Of a DNA stretch of 64,000 bases, positions 23,381 through 35,465 are shown piece by piece (positions within the stretch are counted from its first letter, which is position 1; the number at the start of each line of letters is the position of its first letter). A model generated the notes under the pieces. It saw only the letters and a program-made list of their open reading frames with translations. It did no database searches and was not told the DNA's origin. A program made the position numbers and the translations under genes. The stretch is from Climacium dendroides (taxonomy: Eukaryota; Streptophyta; Bryopsida; Hypnales; Climaciaceae), in contig OX467082.1 of NCBI GenBank assembly GCA_950106755.1, positions 12,710,001 to 12,774,000 of the forward strand, written 5' to 3'.

Positions 23381-24137
23381 GTTAAGTCAAAAAAAATAAT
23401 AACATTAATTCATTTATAAATTTGCTCAATGAATGGCCACCACTTGGCAAGCCAAAAACTGACCCAATACAAATTGCTACATAGGCAAAAAAACAATACA
23501 TAAATGAGACTATAAATTAGACTTTATAATTTAATTAGAAAGAAACTAAACTTTATAATTTATTTAGAAGAAAGAAGGCCATTTCTCATAACTCAATTAT
23601 TGGTGATTGAAAAGAGGTGACTTTGGTGATAGAAGAAGAGAGAAGACAAGTTCTTTATACAAATGGGGTGATAGAAGGTAAACCAAACCATATGGGATAT
23701 GTGAATTAAGACTATGAGTGATTCACATATCCCATATGGTTTGTTTAACCTTTTATCACCTCATTTGTATAGAGAGTTTATCTTCTTTTCTCTTATGTTG
23801 CCGAAGTCACCTCTCTTTTATCACCAACAAGTGAGAGGCATGTTTTTTTTCCTTCTAATTAAATTGATTTCTTGACATAGGATTCCATTCATAGTAATTT
23901 AAATATTGCCCAAATAATGAAAACTTATTTGAGACTTTTGAAATTTAAAATTAACAAAAAAATGCTAACTTTTTTGTTGACTCGAACATTGTACTATCTG
24001 AATCAAAAAAAATTCAATGACCATTTTATTAGCTTATACCAAATCAACAAAAAAATTGTTAAAACGGTCAATATAATATCCCAGTCAACAAAAAATTGTT
24101 AAATTTTTATTAACTTGGATACCATTTTCTAGTAGTG
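23381..24137. mobile_element. Rest of the insertion that splits the LINE endonuclease
   Basis: LINE coding similarity stops at ~23275 and resumes at 24135. The intervening DNA holds the short CACTA-like element, the foldback, and AT-rich DNA ending in TTTTCTAGTAGTG at 24137. That end matches the terminal motif of the perfect MITE at 55704-55843 (CACTACTAGAAAA). A matching left end for this motif was not found, so the piece may be a composite or a truncated element. Confidence 0.55.
23555..23870. repeat. Foldback with ~145-bp arms inside the LINE insertion
   Basis: The left arm (about 23555-23697) and right arm (about 23713-23870) are inverted copies separated by about 16 bp. The central 19 bp of the arms, aaccatatgggatatgtga, are a perfect match, and outer blocks such as agaggtgact and caaatg also pair. 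The whole stretch would fold into one long hairpin. Confidence 0.8.
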
Positions 24138-27100
24138 ATGTTATCGTTGCAAGAACGCAGACTTTTTACTAATCTAAAACGACACTTCAACATCGAAGAT
24201 AACCCTAGATCAATTGGGAGTTTCCAATTCTCTTGGGATAACCTCCAAGACAACAGCCAATGCATTCTAGCTAGGTTAGATAGAGTCTTTATTCAAAAAT
24301 GGAGTGGGACACTCCAAACCTAAATTACTTAGTTATGAGATTTGCAACGATAATGGAGGATTTTATCATACTCCAATCTCTACTAGTATAGATTGATTCA
24401 ACACTACTCCTTTCCGATCTTGAAGATAAAAAATGAGTAGCCATTGACGGAAGGAAGCAAGGAAAAGGCTTGGAATCAAGTCTCTCCAATAGCGTCCTTT
24501 AAAAAGATGAAGGCGGTCTCTCGAGCCTACAAAGCTTTATGTCATCGAAGGTCTCAAGAACTTTGCAAGGAAAAAACAGAGGCCCACCTCAAACACTCCA
24601 TGCCTTAGAGCTCCAAGCAAACTCGAACAATCTAGTAACGCAACATTAACATGGAAAAACATGGCTCAAGCTTCAAAGAAGTCAAAGCACACAAAGTCAA
24701 TGGCCAAAGAGTGAAGACCCACATTGGATGGAAGCTAACAAGTAATATGGTTACTTTAGAGTTTTTAAAGCAATGAGAGAGAAAACCATTTCCGCAACAA
24801 TTACTAGTCTTTGAGACGAACAAGAGGTGGTGATAGATGATCACAAAGGCCTCAATCAAACCTTCTCCAAATTTTATAGTGAGCTATATACCGTAGTTCC
24901 AGACTTACGTAAACAAATAGCAACAATGGACGAATTCCTCCAACTGTTACTAGATACCATCCCATAGAAATACAAAGACTCCCTTAGCTAGCAAATCTTG
25001 AAATTGGAGTTACATCAAGAAACTCAAGAGATGGCACTGAATAAGTCCCTTGGCCTCAATGGATTCATCACTGAATTCTATATCAAATATTGGAACCTGA
25101 TTGGCAAGGACTTCACAACAATGGTTCAACAATCAATTTTACAAGGGTCCCTTCCCAAGGGAATGAATTGAAGAACGATAGTGCTTTTACACAAGGGTGG
25201 ATCAAGGGAGGAACTTGGGAATTGGCAATCCATTAGTTTACTCAATGTAGCCTATAAGATATTAGCCAAAGCTCTCTAGCAAAGATTGCAGCTTGTACTT
25301 GCGGATACAATCAACCTTGATCAATCTGCGTTTATTTCTACTCAATATGTTCTCAATAACATCTTGCTTCTTTACAAGACTATCCATTGGGCCAAGGTGA
25401 CCAATTAAACCATGATTATCTTAAACTTTGATTTTAAGAAAGCTTGCGATATAATGCATCTTCCTTTCCTCTTCAACGTCCTCGAAACTATGGGTATCCT
25501 AGCCATTTTGTTTGGAAAATCAAAATGCTCTTCAAAGATGTAGATGCAATAGTTTGTATAAATAGTGTGGATACCAAACCCTTTCCAATAAGGCGTGGAG
25601 TCCATCAAAGTTGTCCCATCGCACTGTACTTGTTTCTTTTTATTAGAAAAGTGCTTAATTCTTCAACCAAAAAACTAATGAAAGATGGGTCTCTCTTTGG
25701 CATCTCACTTCTAGGTGAGTCAACTTGACTCAGTCAAGAGAGCAAATTATAAGTTAGTATACCGACAACATTAATTTTACAATTCTTGGAAAGAAGTGGA
25801 TTTTTTGTTGTCTCTCTCATCTCCTTGATTGGTATGGTTTGGCAAGTAGACTGACAATCAACTAGCTGAAAAGTCTCATATTTTGGATCTCAATAGACTT
25901 GGTTCCCCCTTGATTAGATCAAATTGATTATCCTTGGGCTATCGAGCATCAAATTCTAAGCTACTAGACTCTCCATTTGACTTAAACCTTCACACACCAA
26001 ATGTCAATGAGTTCCTTGTTGTGAAGATACAAAAGAAACTGGAGTATTGGATGAGCATATACCTCTTGCTAGCAAGTAGGGCAATCATCATTAATTTGGT
26101 ATTGCATAGTACTCACTGGGGGATCGTTGATGACAATTAGAAAAATTTGAGCTTCAGTACAAGATTTCTTATGGACCAGGTCATTACACCAAAGTAGAGC
26201 AAAGGTGAACTAGACTGATTGTTGTGCTCCTCAGCATGTAGGGGGTCTCAATCTTGTAACCCTAAAGAAACTCTTCATGCATTGGCTATCAAATGGATTC
26301 TTAAAGCGATGCTTCCAGGTTCATCAAACCTTCAATTCCTCTTACGTCACAAGTTCCTTCAATTCTATCCTCAAACCCAAGAAAAATGGCCCCTAATGCC
26401 TCAATGGTCTTTTTGTATAAATTCCATGCTATTAGAGGATGATGGGCATAGGATTGTATAGTCAGAGCCTAGCAATTGTTGGCTAGACATATCTTAGTCA
26501 CACTTCCCAAGAACTACAATGAAGTGCTTACTAGTCCTATCTAGTTGGTGGACATCACATTTTTTAGAGGATATACATGTTTTTTCAACATCAAGAGTTG
26601 CCTAACTTATGGCATAGGGCATTTGGCAAGTTCAACATATCTGAAACATTTCTACGGGGGATTTCTTTCGATGGAATTAAGCCCGTGATTTATACAATCT
26701 GCACCATATCAAAATCTAGGCATATCAATACCTAATCCAGTAGACTCTTTAGGCTTGACTCTTTCTTCTACGAGATAATTATCTTGTTATGTGGACCCAC
26801 AAGTTTATTGGAGCTTTTGATAATGAAGATGATCCCCTACCAATTGTCCTCTTTTCCACTGTCCCTACTCTTTGGCTAAGACTTGGACCGAGTTGACAGT
26901 TGATCAAGCTTCCCACATGCCATACCAATTATACAATTGGTAGCATCTCCATGCCTTTCTTACCTTGGCCTCATTCATCTAGGGTGAATCAAGACCCCCT
27001 AGCCGAACAACTCATTCTAGATGGCTAAAGAAGATCAGGATAATTCTGAGGAAAAAAGAATTGCCTTTCTATGTCGGGAAAGTGAATGAACTATTCTTTG

Positions 27101-27895
27101 ACCCATGACATTGGTTGTGGGTCTCAATGGGACTTCTTCAAGTTTTAAACAACTAAACTAGGCCGTTTTTTACTTACCAATTGTTCTGCACTCGTCAAGC
27201 CTATTGTGGAGAAGTGGCATGGGGCCATGGGAAACAATTATTGGCTAAAATGGGGGGAAGTGTAGAACAGGGCACGTTTGCAAAAAGAAGCCAAGTTTAT
27301 ATGGTCAATTTATCACTATGCCGTTGCTATTAATTGTTGGAGACAAAAAGCCTCCTCCAACATTCCTATTACTTGTATTAGATGCCCAAAGGGACTTGAC
27401 AAAACTATCTTACACAAGTTCCACCATTGCCCGAAAACAAGGCATGCTTGGAACTTTGTTCTCACTATCCTATACTTTGCCTTTGAAATCTTGATGATTG
27501 ATGGACTCAAGGCCTGAACTCACATGGCAATAGTGTGTTCTTGGATCCAAACTCCTACGACAACTGAAAAGAGGTACCTCGATGTGGTCTCTTTTCCGCA
27601 GATTAGTGATTTGGATATCATTGCTAGATTGGAACGCAATTTGCTTTAACAATTTTGCTTAGCCTACGCACAAGCTTGAACTTGTACTTTGGAAGGCACT
27701 TGTCATTCATGCTAGAGTCGCATGGCTTAAAACTTTGAAACTTTGTTAACTTTACCTTGATAAGGCTGGTAGGTTCTTCAAATTATTTGATACCATTTGG
27801 TTATAGACTCCCCTCTTTAGAGTTAGACATCATCGACAAATTAAGTAGAATCTCAAGCACCCTAAAATGGAGCTCTTTAGCTAAAGCTTCCAACT

Positions 27896-28086
27896 TCAAC
27901 TTCCAACCTTGACCTAAGTAGTTCTTGTTTGTTTTACTTTGATCTTGGTGTTAGTTTGATTTTATTTTTGATATAAAAAAAAGATCAACTTCCAACCTTG
28001 ACCTCGGTAGTTCTTGTTTGTTTTGTTTTACTTTGATCTTGGTGTTAGTTTGACTTTGTTTTTAATAGAAAAAAAAAGAAAAAAGT
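27896..28086 (+). repeat. Tandemly duplicated LINE 3' tail
   Basis: Two consecutive copies start at about 27896 and 27984 with tcaacttccaaccttgacct. Both continue through tactttgatcttggtgttag and end in an A-rich run (ataaaaaaaaga, then agaaaaaaaaagaaaaaag). The second copy has a small extra ttttg. This looks like a duplicated 3' end, as can arise when a LINE transcript is reverse transcribed from a second priming position. Confidence 0.75.
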
Positions 28087-29204
28087 TACTCCACACTAAA
28101 GATTTCATCTCTTGATTCAATGTATTGTTTCCCTTATCAATGGAAATTGTCCATTTGTTTAAAAAAATAAAATTTAAAATTGGAGGGACACTTGAATTGG
28201 CAACTATTTTTGCACCCTTCCTAATAGGACAAATCAATAAGTTCAATACAACAAAACATTAAACCAGCATTTCATTCAAGAGGAAAAATGAAGTAGCCGA
28301 CTAGCCGCTCATGTGTCACCCAATTCCATGCTACCGGTATGATGTGAAGATCAACCACAGGGGAAAAAGTAGATAAAGTTATAAAATCCAGATTGCTGAT
28401 ACGGATTCTAAGCAACAAGTTTACTGTGTTTGAAGGGAGGGTAAGACGCCTTCAGATTCGGTTGATAAAGTAACTAAATATTTAGTGGTGTAGTAACTCA
28501 ATAAGGTAGGGTTGGGGGGACTTTACAAGCAACAAAGGTACATTTTGCTTCATTCAATGTATTTGCATTGAAACTGCAAAAATTCATAACTAATTCCATG
28601 AAGGTCCAAAAAATATGAAATGACTTGGGTTGGATGCTAATTCCATTTCATCCGATTTACTGAAAACTGCTGTTTCTAAGGAGTTTAGCTTCCCCCCAAA
28701 TGCAATCAGCTCCTAAAAGGTCGCTTTAAGAGCAGACTACCTTGCAGTAATAGCTGCAAGTTCGTCGTTGGAAGATTACGGTATAGCAGTCCAAGTTCTA
28801 GAATGGGAAGCTACCGTATCACACTTCAAGATACCAATTGCAAGCACTAAACGATTCTAACACTGATATATCTTCACAATTCTGATAGTGTAGTTTCCCA
28901 TTGACAGTGGGAATACGAATTATAGCACATTATTAAATGACAAAATAGGCAGTTCTGGAGATCAAATAGACAAACAGAAAGGAAAATTTATGCCCCATAC
29001 AGATGTGAAGGAAGAATTTACAAATTGAGATACATAATGGGCTATCATTATCAAACACTTTGAACGCTCACCAGAAGCTGCTGATAGTGTGCTACAACAG
29101 AAATAAAACATGGTGAGATTAAATTTCTATTAAAAAAATGCTAGAATGAAAGCAGCAAACTTGCGAAGCCTTCAAGATTGAACTAAATCTTAGCAGCAAA
29201 CGAC
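28087..29204 (-). other. Downstream flank/3' UTR of the BIG BROTHER-like gene
   Basis: No open frame with recognisable similarity occurs here. Base composition becomes less AT-rich from about 28260, which suits transcribed 3' sequence of the minus-strand RING gene. The polyadenylation site was not identified. Confidence 0.4.
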
Positions 29205-31642
29205 TCAACTCTTGGTTTCAGATGTACTAGAATCAGAGGGAACCTCAGCACTGCAGACTGGGCAGACCTGTCAATAATAATCCAAACAAGTTTGTGTAAG
29301 AAAGGTCACGATACTTCATGAGAAAGCAATGATTTCCAAACAAATAAAAGGTTTCGAACAGCAAGTATAACCAATAGCAACAGACCTTTCCTAATCGTGA
29401 TGTACTAGTCATATTAGACACAGTAATCCACAAACAATGACGAACATAACGATGACTAGTCACCAGTAAAAAAAGTTATACCTTGTTACGTTCCAACCAC
29501 TGTTGAATGCACTCGGAGTGATACTGATGTTTGCAAGGCAACCTCACCATCTTGTCCCCTTCCTCATACTCAAGCCGACATACTACACACCTATTTGAAG
29601 ATTCCAGGACAAAGTACAATGACATCAGTGTGGAGTCTTAGTGTGAAAACAAGCTGGGAGGTTAAATGCCAACTACCAGACAAAATATGAGCAAATGCAT
29701 GAGGAACAGAAAACCCAAATCTGCCGAAATTAAAATTAAAATTAACCGTCCTCAAATCATTGATTAAGACGGAAAAAAACGATAATTGGGAGTTGAGAGC
29801 GAGAGCAGCGTTGCGGTCCCTTACTGCTCTTGATCAGAGGTGGTGTGTTTCGGATCAGACACGAATGTGAATTGTTGGAGTGCGGCAAGAGATTGAGGAT
29901 TGAGGCCTTTGCTCTCGGTTCCTACTGCTTCTCCAAGTGCAATTAACTCCTGTAATTGAACATCATAAAAAACCATTAAGAAACTTAAGAATTAGAAGAA
30001 AAGGGACTGTCCCTGTGGTTGTTTCAAAATAGTAGAATCTTTATCTCAGTGACGAAATTGGTTAAGATGAAGGCTGAGTTGGGACAACAACAACCGAAAT
30101 CACTAAAGATAGCCACATACAGTACGTAATGGATGTATAAAAATTCATTAAGAATCAGACAAAGTCAAGATCCCGGGATATTGATACACGCCAACCTCAT
30201 AAGACATGTTGTCTGGATCGACATCCTCCCACATGCCCTCCTGAAATAGTGAAGGAAAATATGTCCAGCATTAGTATCACGCAAATGCATCACCATACCT
30301 AATGAGCCCTTTTAAATGAAAACTTTGAAAACTTATAGAACAGGAATGGAGAGCTTGAATCTAGGCCTTCATCACAATGCACAGCGTTGAGATACTTACT
30401 TGAGAGTCATTGCTGTCGGTCTCAAATTCCCCGTCAACTGCAGAAATCAAACACAATTCAAAATAATTTACTGCCAGATTCTCGAGAGAAATACATGAGA
30501 TTTCTCCTAAACGATGAAGGCTAGGTGAATATCCCAAAACTTTAAATAGCTCAGATTCACTGGAGCAGATAATACTTACGATCATTAATACCAGCGAGTG
30601 CCATTAGACGTGCTGTGGTATCCCTGTCCTCCTTGTCCTGAAGAGCCCGAGCAAAAGCTTCATCACTATCAAAATTAGCACCGTCGATGTGATCATCAGT
30701 AGCAGTCCTTGCCTCAATCCCTGCTTCCTCTAAATCCTCTTCACCATCCTTCACCTCTTCTTCCTCTTCCTCTGCCTCTCCTTCGTCCTCATCTTCCTCA
30801 TCGTCCTCATCTTCATCTTGGTCTTCCTCATCATCACCAGGAATACCCAGATGGTCTCCCCCATAGTAGAATCTATCAGTGTCATTGAAACTGCCGCCAC
30901 CATGCCCCATCTGAAGTAAGAAATAAGCCCTTTCCTGCACAAATGTAAGCACAAATCGTTTGATTGTGAACAGATGATCCAGGCAATACGCAACGCAACG
31001 TCACACATGTGACGACATAAGTATCAATGCACTGTGAATCTATTTTCTCTAATCCTTACTGTATCGAAAGATCCTAAGCAGCACTGACTTAAGTGTTTGA
31101 CGAACCAACAGCGCAACAAAAACCTAGAACGACTGCAAGAAAGTTCAGAAACTTATTTTATGGCACTAGTGTGCGAAAATTGTAATTGAATCTATTTCAA
31201 TGAAGTGGAAGTCGAAAAGTGGATTGAGCCCACATAAAAGACAAGATACATTCTGACAAGGCCATTCATCTTGCCTTCCAAGATCAGGACTATGACGGTC
31301 ACAGTCACGACCTCAGAATCAGCGCTAAAATACAATTCATAACCAACATTAATTACAGCAAATGAGGAGCTCATTTCAAGCAAAATCCAATTTCTGAGTG
31401 ATTTGAGTAGGGACATCATCAGAGTCAGTTCAAAACAAGATTAACTTACGAAGTCCTCTTTACTACAAAAGATTTCTCAGTAAATCCAATTTCGTTTGAA
31501 GATAGGGACTGTCATATAATTTGGACAACAGCATTACCGCTATAGAACTCAGGTGAATTTTGAGTAGGAAAAATTCTTAGATATCTGGTGAGCAATTGAT
31601 TGACAGAATCACCTGTTCCTGAAGGGCCCGAGCCAAAGCCAT
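29205..31642 (-). CDS. BIG BROTHER-like RING-H2 E3 ligase, 5' end in gap
   Basis: Exons in transcript order: 31642-31613 (partial), 30934-30580, 30437-30400, 30240-30196, 29949-29825, 29590-29482, 29267-29205. They total 765 nt, giving 254 residues of a partial protein, with consistent phases and GT-AG borders. The first visible exon encodes MALARALQEQ and runs into the N gap, so the true N-terminus is missing. The next exon begins ERAYFLLQMG. A very acidic stretch follows (EDQDEDEDDEEDEDE and more), then FARALQDKE, a second copy of the ARALQ motif. The C-terminus is a complete RING-H2 finger with CVVCRLEYEEG, LPCKHQYHSEC and VCPVC. In Arabidopsis BIG BROTHER is an E3 ligase that limits organ size and ubiquitinates DA1; the same role here is an inference from similarity. 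Paralogues of this family exist, so orthology is not fixed. An intronless relative lies at 3854-4438. Confidence 0.88.
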
Positions 31643-31842
31643 NNNNNNNNNNNNNNNNNNNNNNNNNNNNNNNNNNNNNNNNNNNNNNNNNNNNNNNNNN
31701 NNNNNNNNNNNNNNNNNNNNNNNNNNNNNNNNNNNNNNNNNNNNNNNNNNNNNNNNNNNNNNNNNNNNNNNNNNNNNNNNNNNNNNNNNNNNNNNNNNNN
31801 NNNNNNNNNNNNNNNNNNNNNNNNNNNNNNNNNNNNNNNNNN
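31643..31842. other. Assembly gap of 200 N
   Basis: Exactly 200 Ns, a typical placeholder length, interrupt the sequence in the middle of a coding exon of the BIG BROTHER-like gene. The real missing length is unknown. The DNA after the gap is AT-rich and shows no continuation of the gene, so its promoter and first coding part are unresolved. Confidence 0.98.
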
Positions 31843-32640
31843 TTTTTTTACTTTTGAACAATATCATTGATTGTCACTTTAGTTAAATTTCTAAAAATAT
31901 ATCTTAAGTCAAACATATGAATATACTAGAGTTGGAATTCAAAAGAAATGTCAAAATGGAAAAGTTTAGAAAATATCCTAGCAAGCATCATCTTTGACAC
32001 CATGTCATGTTAGTATAGCCTAATAATATCAAAATAGCTTTTCCAAAAAAATACATTTTTCTATTCTTGATTCCCTCTCTAACAGTGCTCTAAACCTCAA
32101 TTGAATGGAAGTAATAAATGACTTTTCTTTGCCTATTATAGCTTTAGATGGGAAAAATATACAAAGTTGTAAAATATGGAGAATGGTTCATTCTTTAAGA
32201 TCACTTTACTAAAATCCAATCAAAAGCAATTAGTTTACTTCGAGCTTATACATCCTTTATAAATGTCATGTCTTTATCACTCTAACTACATGTTCTATTT
32301 GTTTATTTGTTTATTTTTTTCTAGTGAGGGATGAAAATCTTTTCAAATTTATTTTTTATCAAAGATGAATTTAAATTTGTAAACTCTTCTTTTGCACTAA
32401 TGGAGTGAAAAATAAAGACAATAGATTCCTACTTTCTCAATGGATGAAGTTACAACTTTGCTACAAAACCTCAAAATCATATTTTCCTATTGGGATGATT
32501 ATAAATAAGATTGCAAAAATTAATGAAGCAGGAAAATATGCCATGAGAGCAATAAAAACATGACACTAGCACTAGAAACATGAGTCTCTTTTCATTTTTT
32601 AATATTCTTTAATGTGGCTCTGTTTTCAAGTAAGGTGCTA
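31843..32640. other. AT-rich spacer between two divergent genes
   Basis: The segment separates the minus-strand RING gene from the plus-strand HP30-like gene. It has no sustained frame or repeat. Composition rises in GC from about 32650, where the HP30-like 5' leader presumably begins. Confidence 0.5.
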
Positions 32641-32783
32641 CTCAAACTTCACCATGCCCCTGCATCGAAATTGATACCCGCTTTAGGATTGATACCCGTA
32701 TCGCTGTTGTAGTCGTCGTCTTCTTCCTCGTCGTGGAGAGGATAAGAAGTTGCGCGTCAAGCTTTCGAGGTTGTTTTGAGCGC

Positions 32784-32798
32784 ATGATAAAGTTGTAG
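32784..32798 (+). promoter_or_regulatory. Minimal upstream ORF (MIKL-stop)
   Basis: An ATG at 32784 opens a four-codon frame closed by TAG at 32796-32798, 29 nt before the main ATG at 32828. If it lies in the mature leader it could reduce translation of the main frame. The transcript start is not known, so a regulatory role is an inference. Confidence 0.4.
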
Positions 32799-32827
32799 GG
32801 TTTTGGGGTTTGCCAAGAAGCCTTGCC

Positions 32828-35079
32828 ATGATGCAGACCACCAACAAGGCGGATGGGAATCCCATCCAGGTCATTCAGATGAAGGCGAAGCAGCTGGACA
32901 AGAACGTGAAGCTATGGTTGAAGAAGCAACCGGCTGCCGTGGAGGTCGCCGTGGTCACTGCCGCGAGTGCCTGTCAAGGGGGTGCGATTGGTGCGCTCAT
33001 GGGCACTTTCACTGCGGATGTGGCCTCCACCATGCCCACTGCTCCGCCCGGGATGAACCCTGAGGCCGCTGCCTCTCTCCAACAAGCCAAGGTAGGGATC
33101 GGGAATCTTCCGCAATTCAATCCTGAAGGTTGTCTGTTTTGGATTACAGTCCTAACACTTGTGTGGAAATGTCGTTGTTAAAATTTCAATGGAACATGTG
33201 GATTGCCAGGCACCTGACCTAATTTAGAAAACATTTATCCTCCCTATCTGTGCCAGATACTGTTGTGTTGATAGGATGACATTCTTCCCGCGGTTTTCTT
33301 TTCGAATATTTGTTCCTGTGAAATCTTGGAGCCGTATTCTGTTCGATGTTTTTTTTTTGGTAATGCAACCAGAATCTTGGGACCAGGGTGGTAAGGTAAC
33401 AACATCTAAGGACTACTGCTTAATCAATTGAGCATCGAACTTATTTGTAGAATGGTTTTAATTTTCAGTTTTCTTCTTAGGAATTGAAAGACGAGTCCAA
33501 AGCCGTTTAGCATGTATTAGTTGGATACGATATAACTAATTTATGAACTTTCAATGTCTGACCTACAAAATCCGACTCTAGACTCTGCTGTTCTGATGGT
33601 GTGCATCCTCATAATCAAGATGTTTTAAAGGTTACTTTTTGGTGTCGCTTCCTCAGTTAACTTCAATTCTTCAGTCTTTTCTGTTGAAACGGGGTTGAGT
33701 AAGGGGAGTAATTGAAGAGAGCGTCTGTGAATTGTGAGCTAATAATGGTTTCGATATTGCTGGCAGGCTTTTGCAGGTGGGCCGTTGATACAAGCAAGGA
33801 ATTTTGCTGTAATGACAGGTGTTAATGCTGGTCTTACATGTGCCATGAAGCGAGCACGCGGCGGTGTGGAAGACCTTCAAACAAGGTGATTATCTCTACG
33901 GGTTTATTTTACCCTATTGTACATCTTTGTTGATGAGAGAGCATGGAATTCACCAACCGGGTCCCGTTGAACATTGTGTCGTTCCAATTCTATCGCGGTA
34001 TGGTTCTTTTTAGAGGTTAAACTAAAATTTTGGATATGGAGTGCAGTGTGGTGGCCGCATTTGGTTCAGGTGCAGTTTTTTCAGCAGTTAGCGGAATGGG
34101 AGGTCCGAACGTGGTTGGCAATGCTCTTACCACGGGTTTTTTCTTTGCCGTTGTTCAAGGGGGCTTATACCAGGTATCCAAATTTAGTTGTAACCTAACG
34201 TTCCAGTATCATTTTGGAAATCATTCCATTGTTAGCAAGTTTTACAAGATTTTTGTTGGTTATCATCTATGTTGATAGGAACAGTTTGTCCACATCCTCG
34301 CTTCAGTGCTTTTGAACCAAACCCAGGATACAGATATTGATGGATGGTATAATTGGTCTTGGATTAATATTTTGTTTGACTGCAGGTGGGGAAGAAGTTT
34401 GCAAAGCCTCCTACTGAGGATAAGGACTACTTGCTAGGAAAGAGCATGTTGCAGAACCTTGATCTTCAAAAGTACGAAAAGAACTTCAGGAAGGGCCTGC
34501 TCACAGATTCAACCCTACATCTTGTAAACGACAGGTTTGTTACTGCCATGGTTCTGGATACATTGCCGAAGTCTTGAAGTTTGGTCAGAAGGAATGTTGA
34601 TGTTTCCATAGAAATTATTGCTATTCTGATATTCAGTCGCAAGACGTCTCTAATTCAGTCAATCTCATGAGGCGTGGTACCGTGTTTTGTGCAGTGCCTT
34701 AAGAGATGTACAGATTCCGCCAGGACCCAGACTTTTGATTTTGGATCACATAAAAAGGTACGACGCATTTACGTAGCATGGTTCCAGTCGTAATTTTCAT
34801 TAGTGTCTTTTGTAGTTTCTGGTCGTATCTTTCTTTTTGCCAGGGTATTCATTCTTGGTATTGATGTAATCTTTACTCTATTGGTTGCTGCATTCATAGG
34901 CGATAATTTTCCAGGAAAGTAAAGAAATTATAATTTTTTGATTTTTTGCTTCCTTCATGCTCCTGCAAACCTTTTGCAATTCATGTGCTATTTCATCCTT
35001 AGATTCTTGCAAAATATAAGAGTGTAACTCCTACCTGCTTTCTTGCAGATCTGAGGGTGTCACCGGAAGATCCACCTGA
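32828..35079 (+). CDS. HP30/TRIC-type PRAT protein with SAM domain, 6 exons
   Basis: Exons: 32828-33091, 33767-33885, 34047-34173, 34386-34534, 34695-34757, 35049-35079. They total 753 nt and encode 250 residues, near the ~260 of Arabidopsis HP30-1/HP30-2 (At3g49560/At5g24650, also called TRIC). The hydrophobic Tim17/Tim22/Tim23 (PRAT) region spans ~35-170. It includes QARNFAVMTGVNAGL, VVAAFGSGAVFSAVSGMG and TTGFFFAVVQGGLYQVG. A SAM domain follows (~178-243) with LDLQKYEKNFRKGLLTD and IPPGPRLLILDHIKR. Family members act in the chloroplast inner envelope for import of proteins lacking a cleavable transit peptide. They have also been linked to mitochondrial tRNA import, where the SAM domain matters. 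No cleavable presequence is obvious. A second ATG follows immediately (MM). Phases are 0-2-0-2-2, all borders are GT-AG, and no defect is seen. Confidence 0.93.
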
Positions 35080-35460
35080 TGAATAGAATATTATTGCTTA
35101 CGTAGAATAGAGGGAGCAAATTGTAACTTGCCATCTTTAAGACTTCGAATTTGTAACCACTATGTTTTTTGAGAATTAGAGCTTATTGCATCAATTTTTC
35201 GGAGAATGCCATTTTAGCTGACAGTGGTGTCGACAAGTTGGTAAGGCATTGTTGTCCAATGCGTCTTTATGAGAATTTTGGGAACCTTAATTGTGCTACT
35301 CGTAAAGAGTGCACTCTTCCTTGATAACTGTTTGATTTATTTTGTGGACTGTTTTTACATGGTTGAAATTAGTGAATTATGCCATTCAATCGTCTCAGCA
35401 ATGCGTGCGCACCTTGGCACACTGGAGTGCTATATCAATGAGAACCGTATTGAATGTCAT
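35080..35460 (+). other. Probable 3' UTR of the HP30-like gene
   Basis: The sequence after the TGA (35077-35079) includes gaatagaatattattgc and runs to the repeat cluster beginning near 35466. The small open frame at 35269-35493 has no recognisable domain. No gene is seen. Confidence 0.45.
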
Positions 35461-35465
35461 GAACC

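Larger units (their letters stand above)
20350..28086 (+). mobile_element. Decayed L1-type LINE with nested insertions
   Basis: Coding remains follow one another in LINE order on the plus strand. An ORF1-like part (about 20590-21980) has the DUF4283-like block VVLHQDVGGGFFFIKLDS and then SKLFVANVAKLSW. An endonuclease begins near 22751 with FNVRGLNNKASIPLLQNY and reaches WILVGDFNMVES. After an insertion it resumes at 24135 with FSWDNLQDNSQCILARLDR. Reverse transcriptase pieces span ~24900-25800: KSLGLNGFITEFYIKYW, WQSISLLNVAYKILAKAL, LNFDFKKACD and RRGVHQSCPIALYLFLF. The zf-RVT domain at 27278-27500 carries CIRCPKGLDKTILHKFHHC. Many stops and frameshifts occur, and the RT active-site box reads YTDN at ~25759-25770 instead of YADD, so the copy is dead. 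The 3' end carries a duplicated A-rich tail. The 5' end is not defined. Confidence 0.88.
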
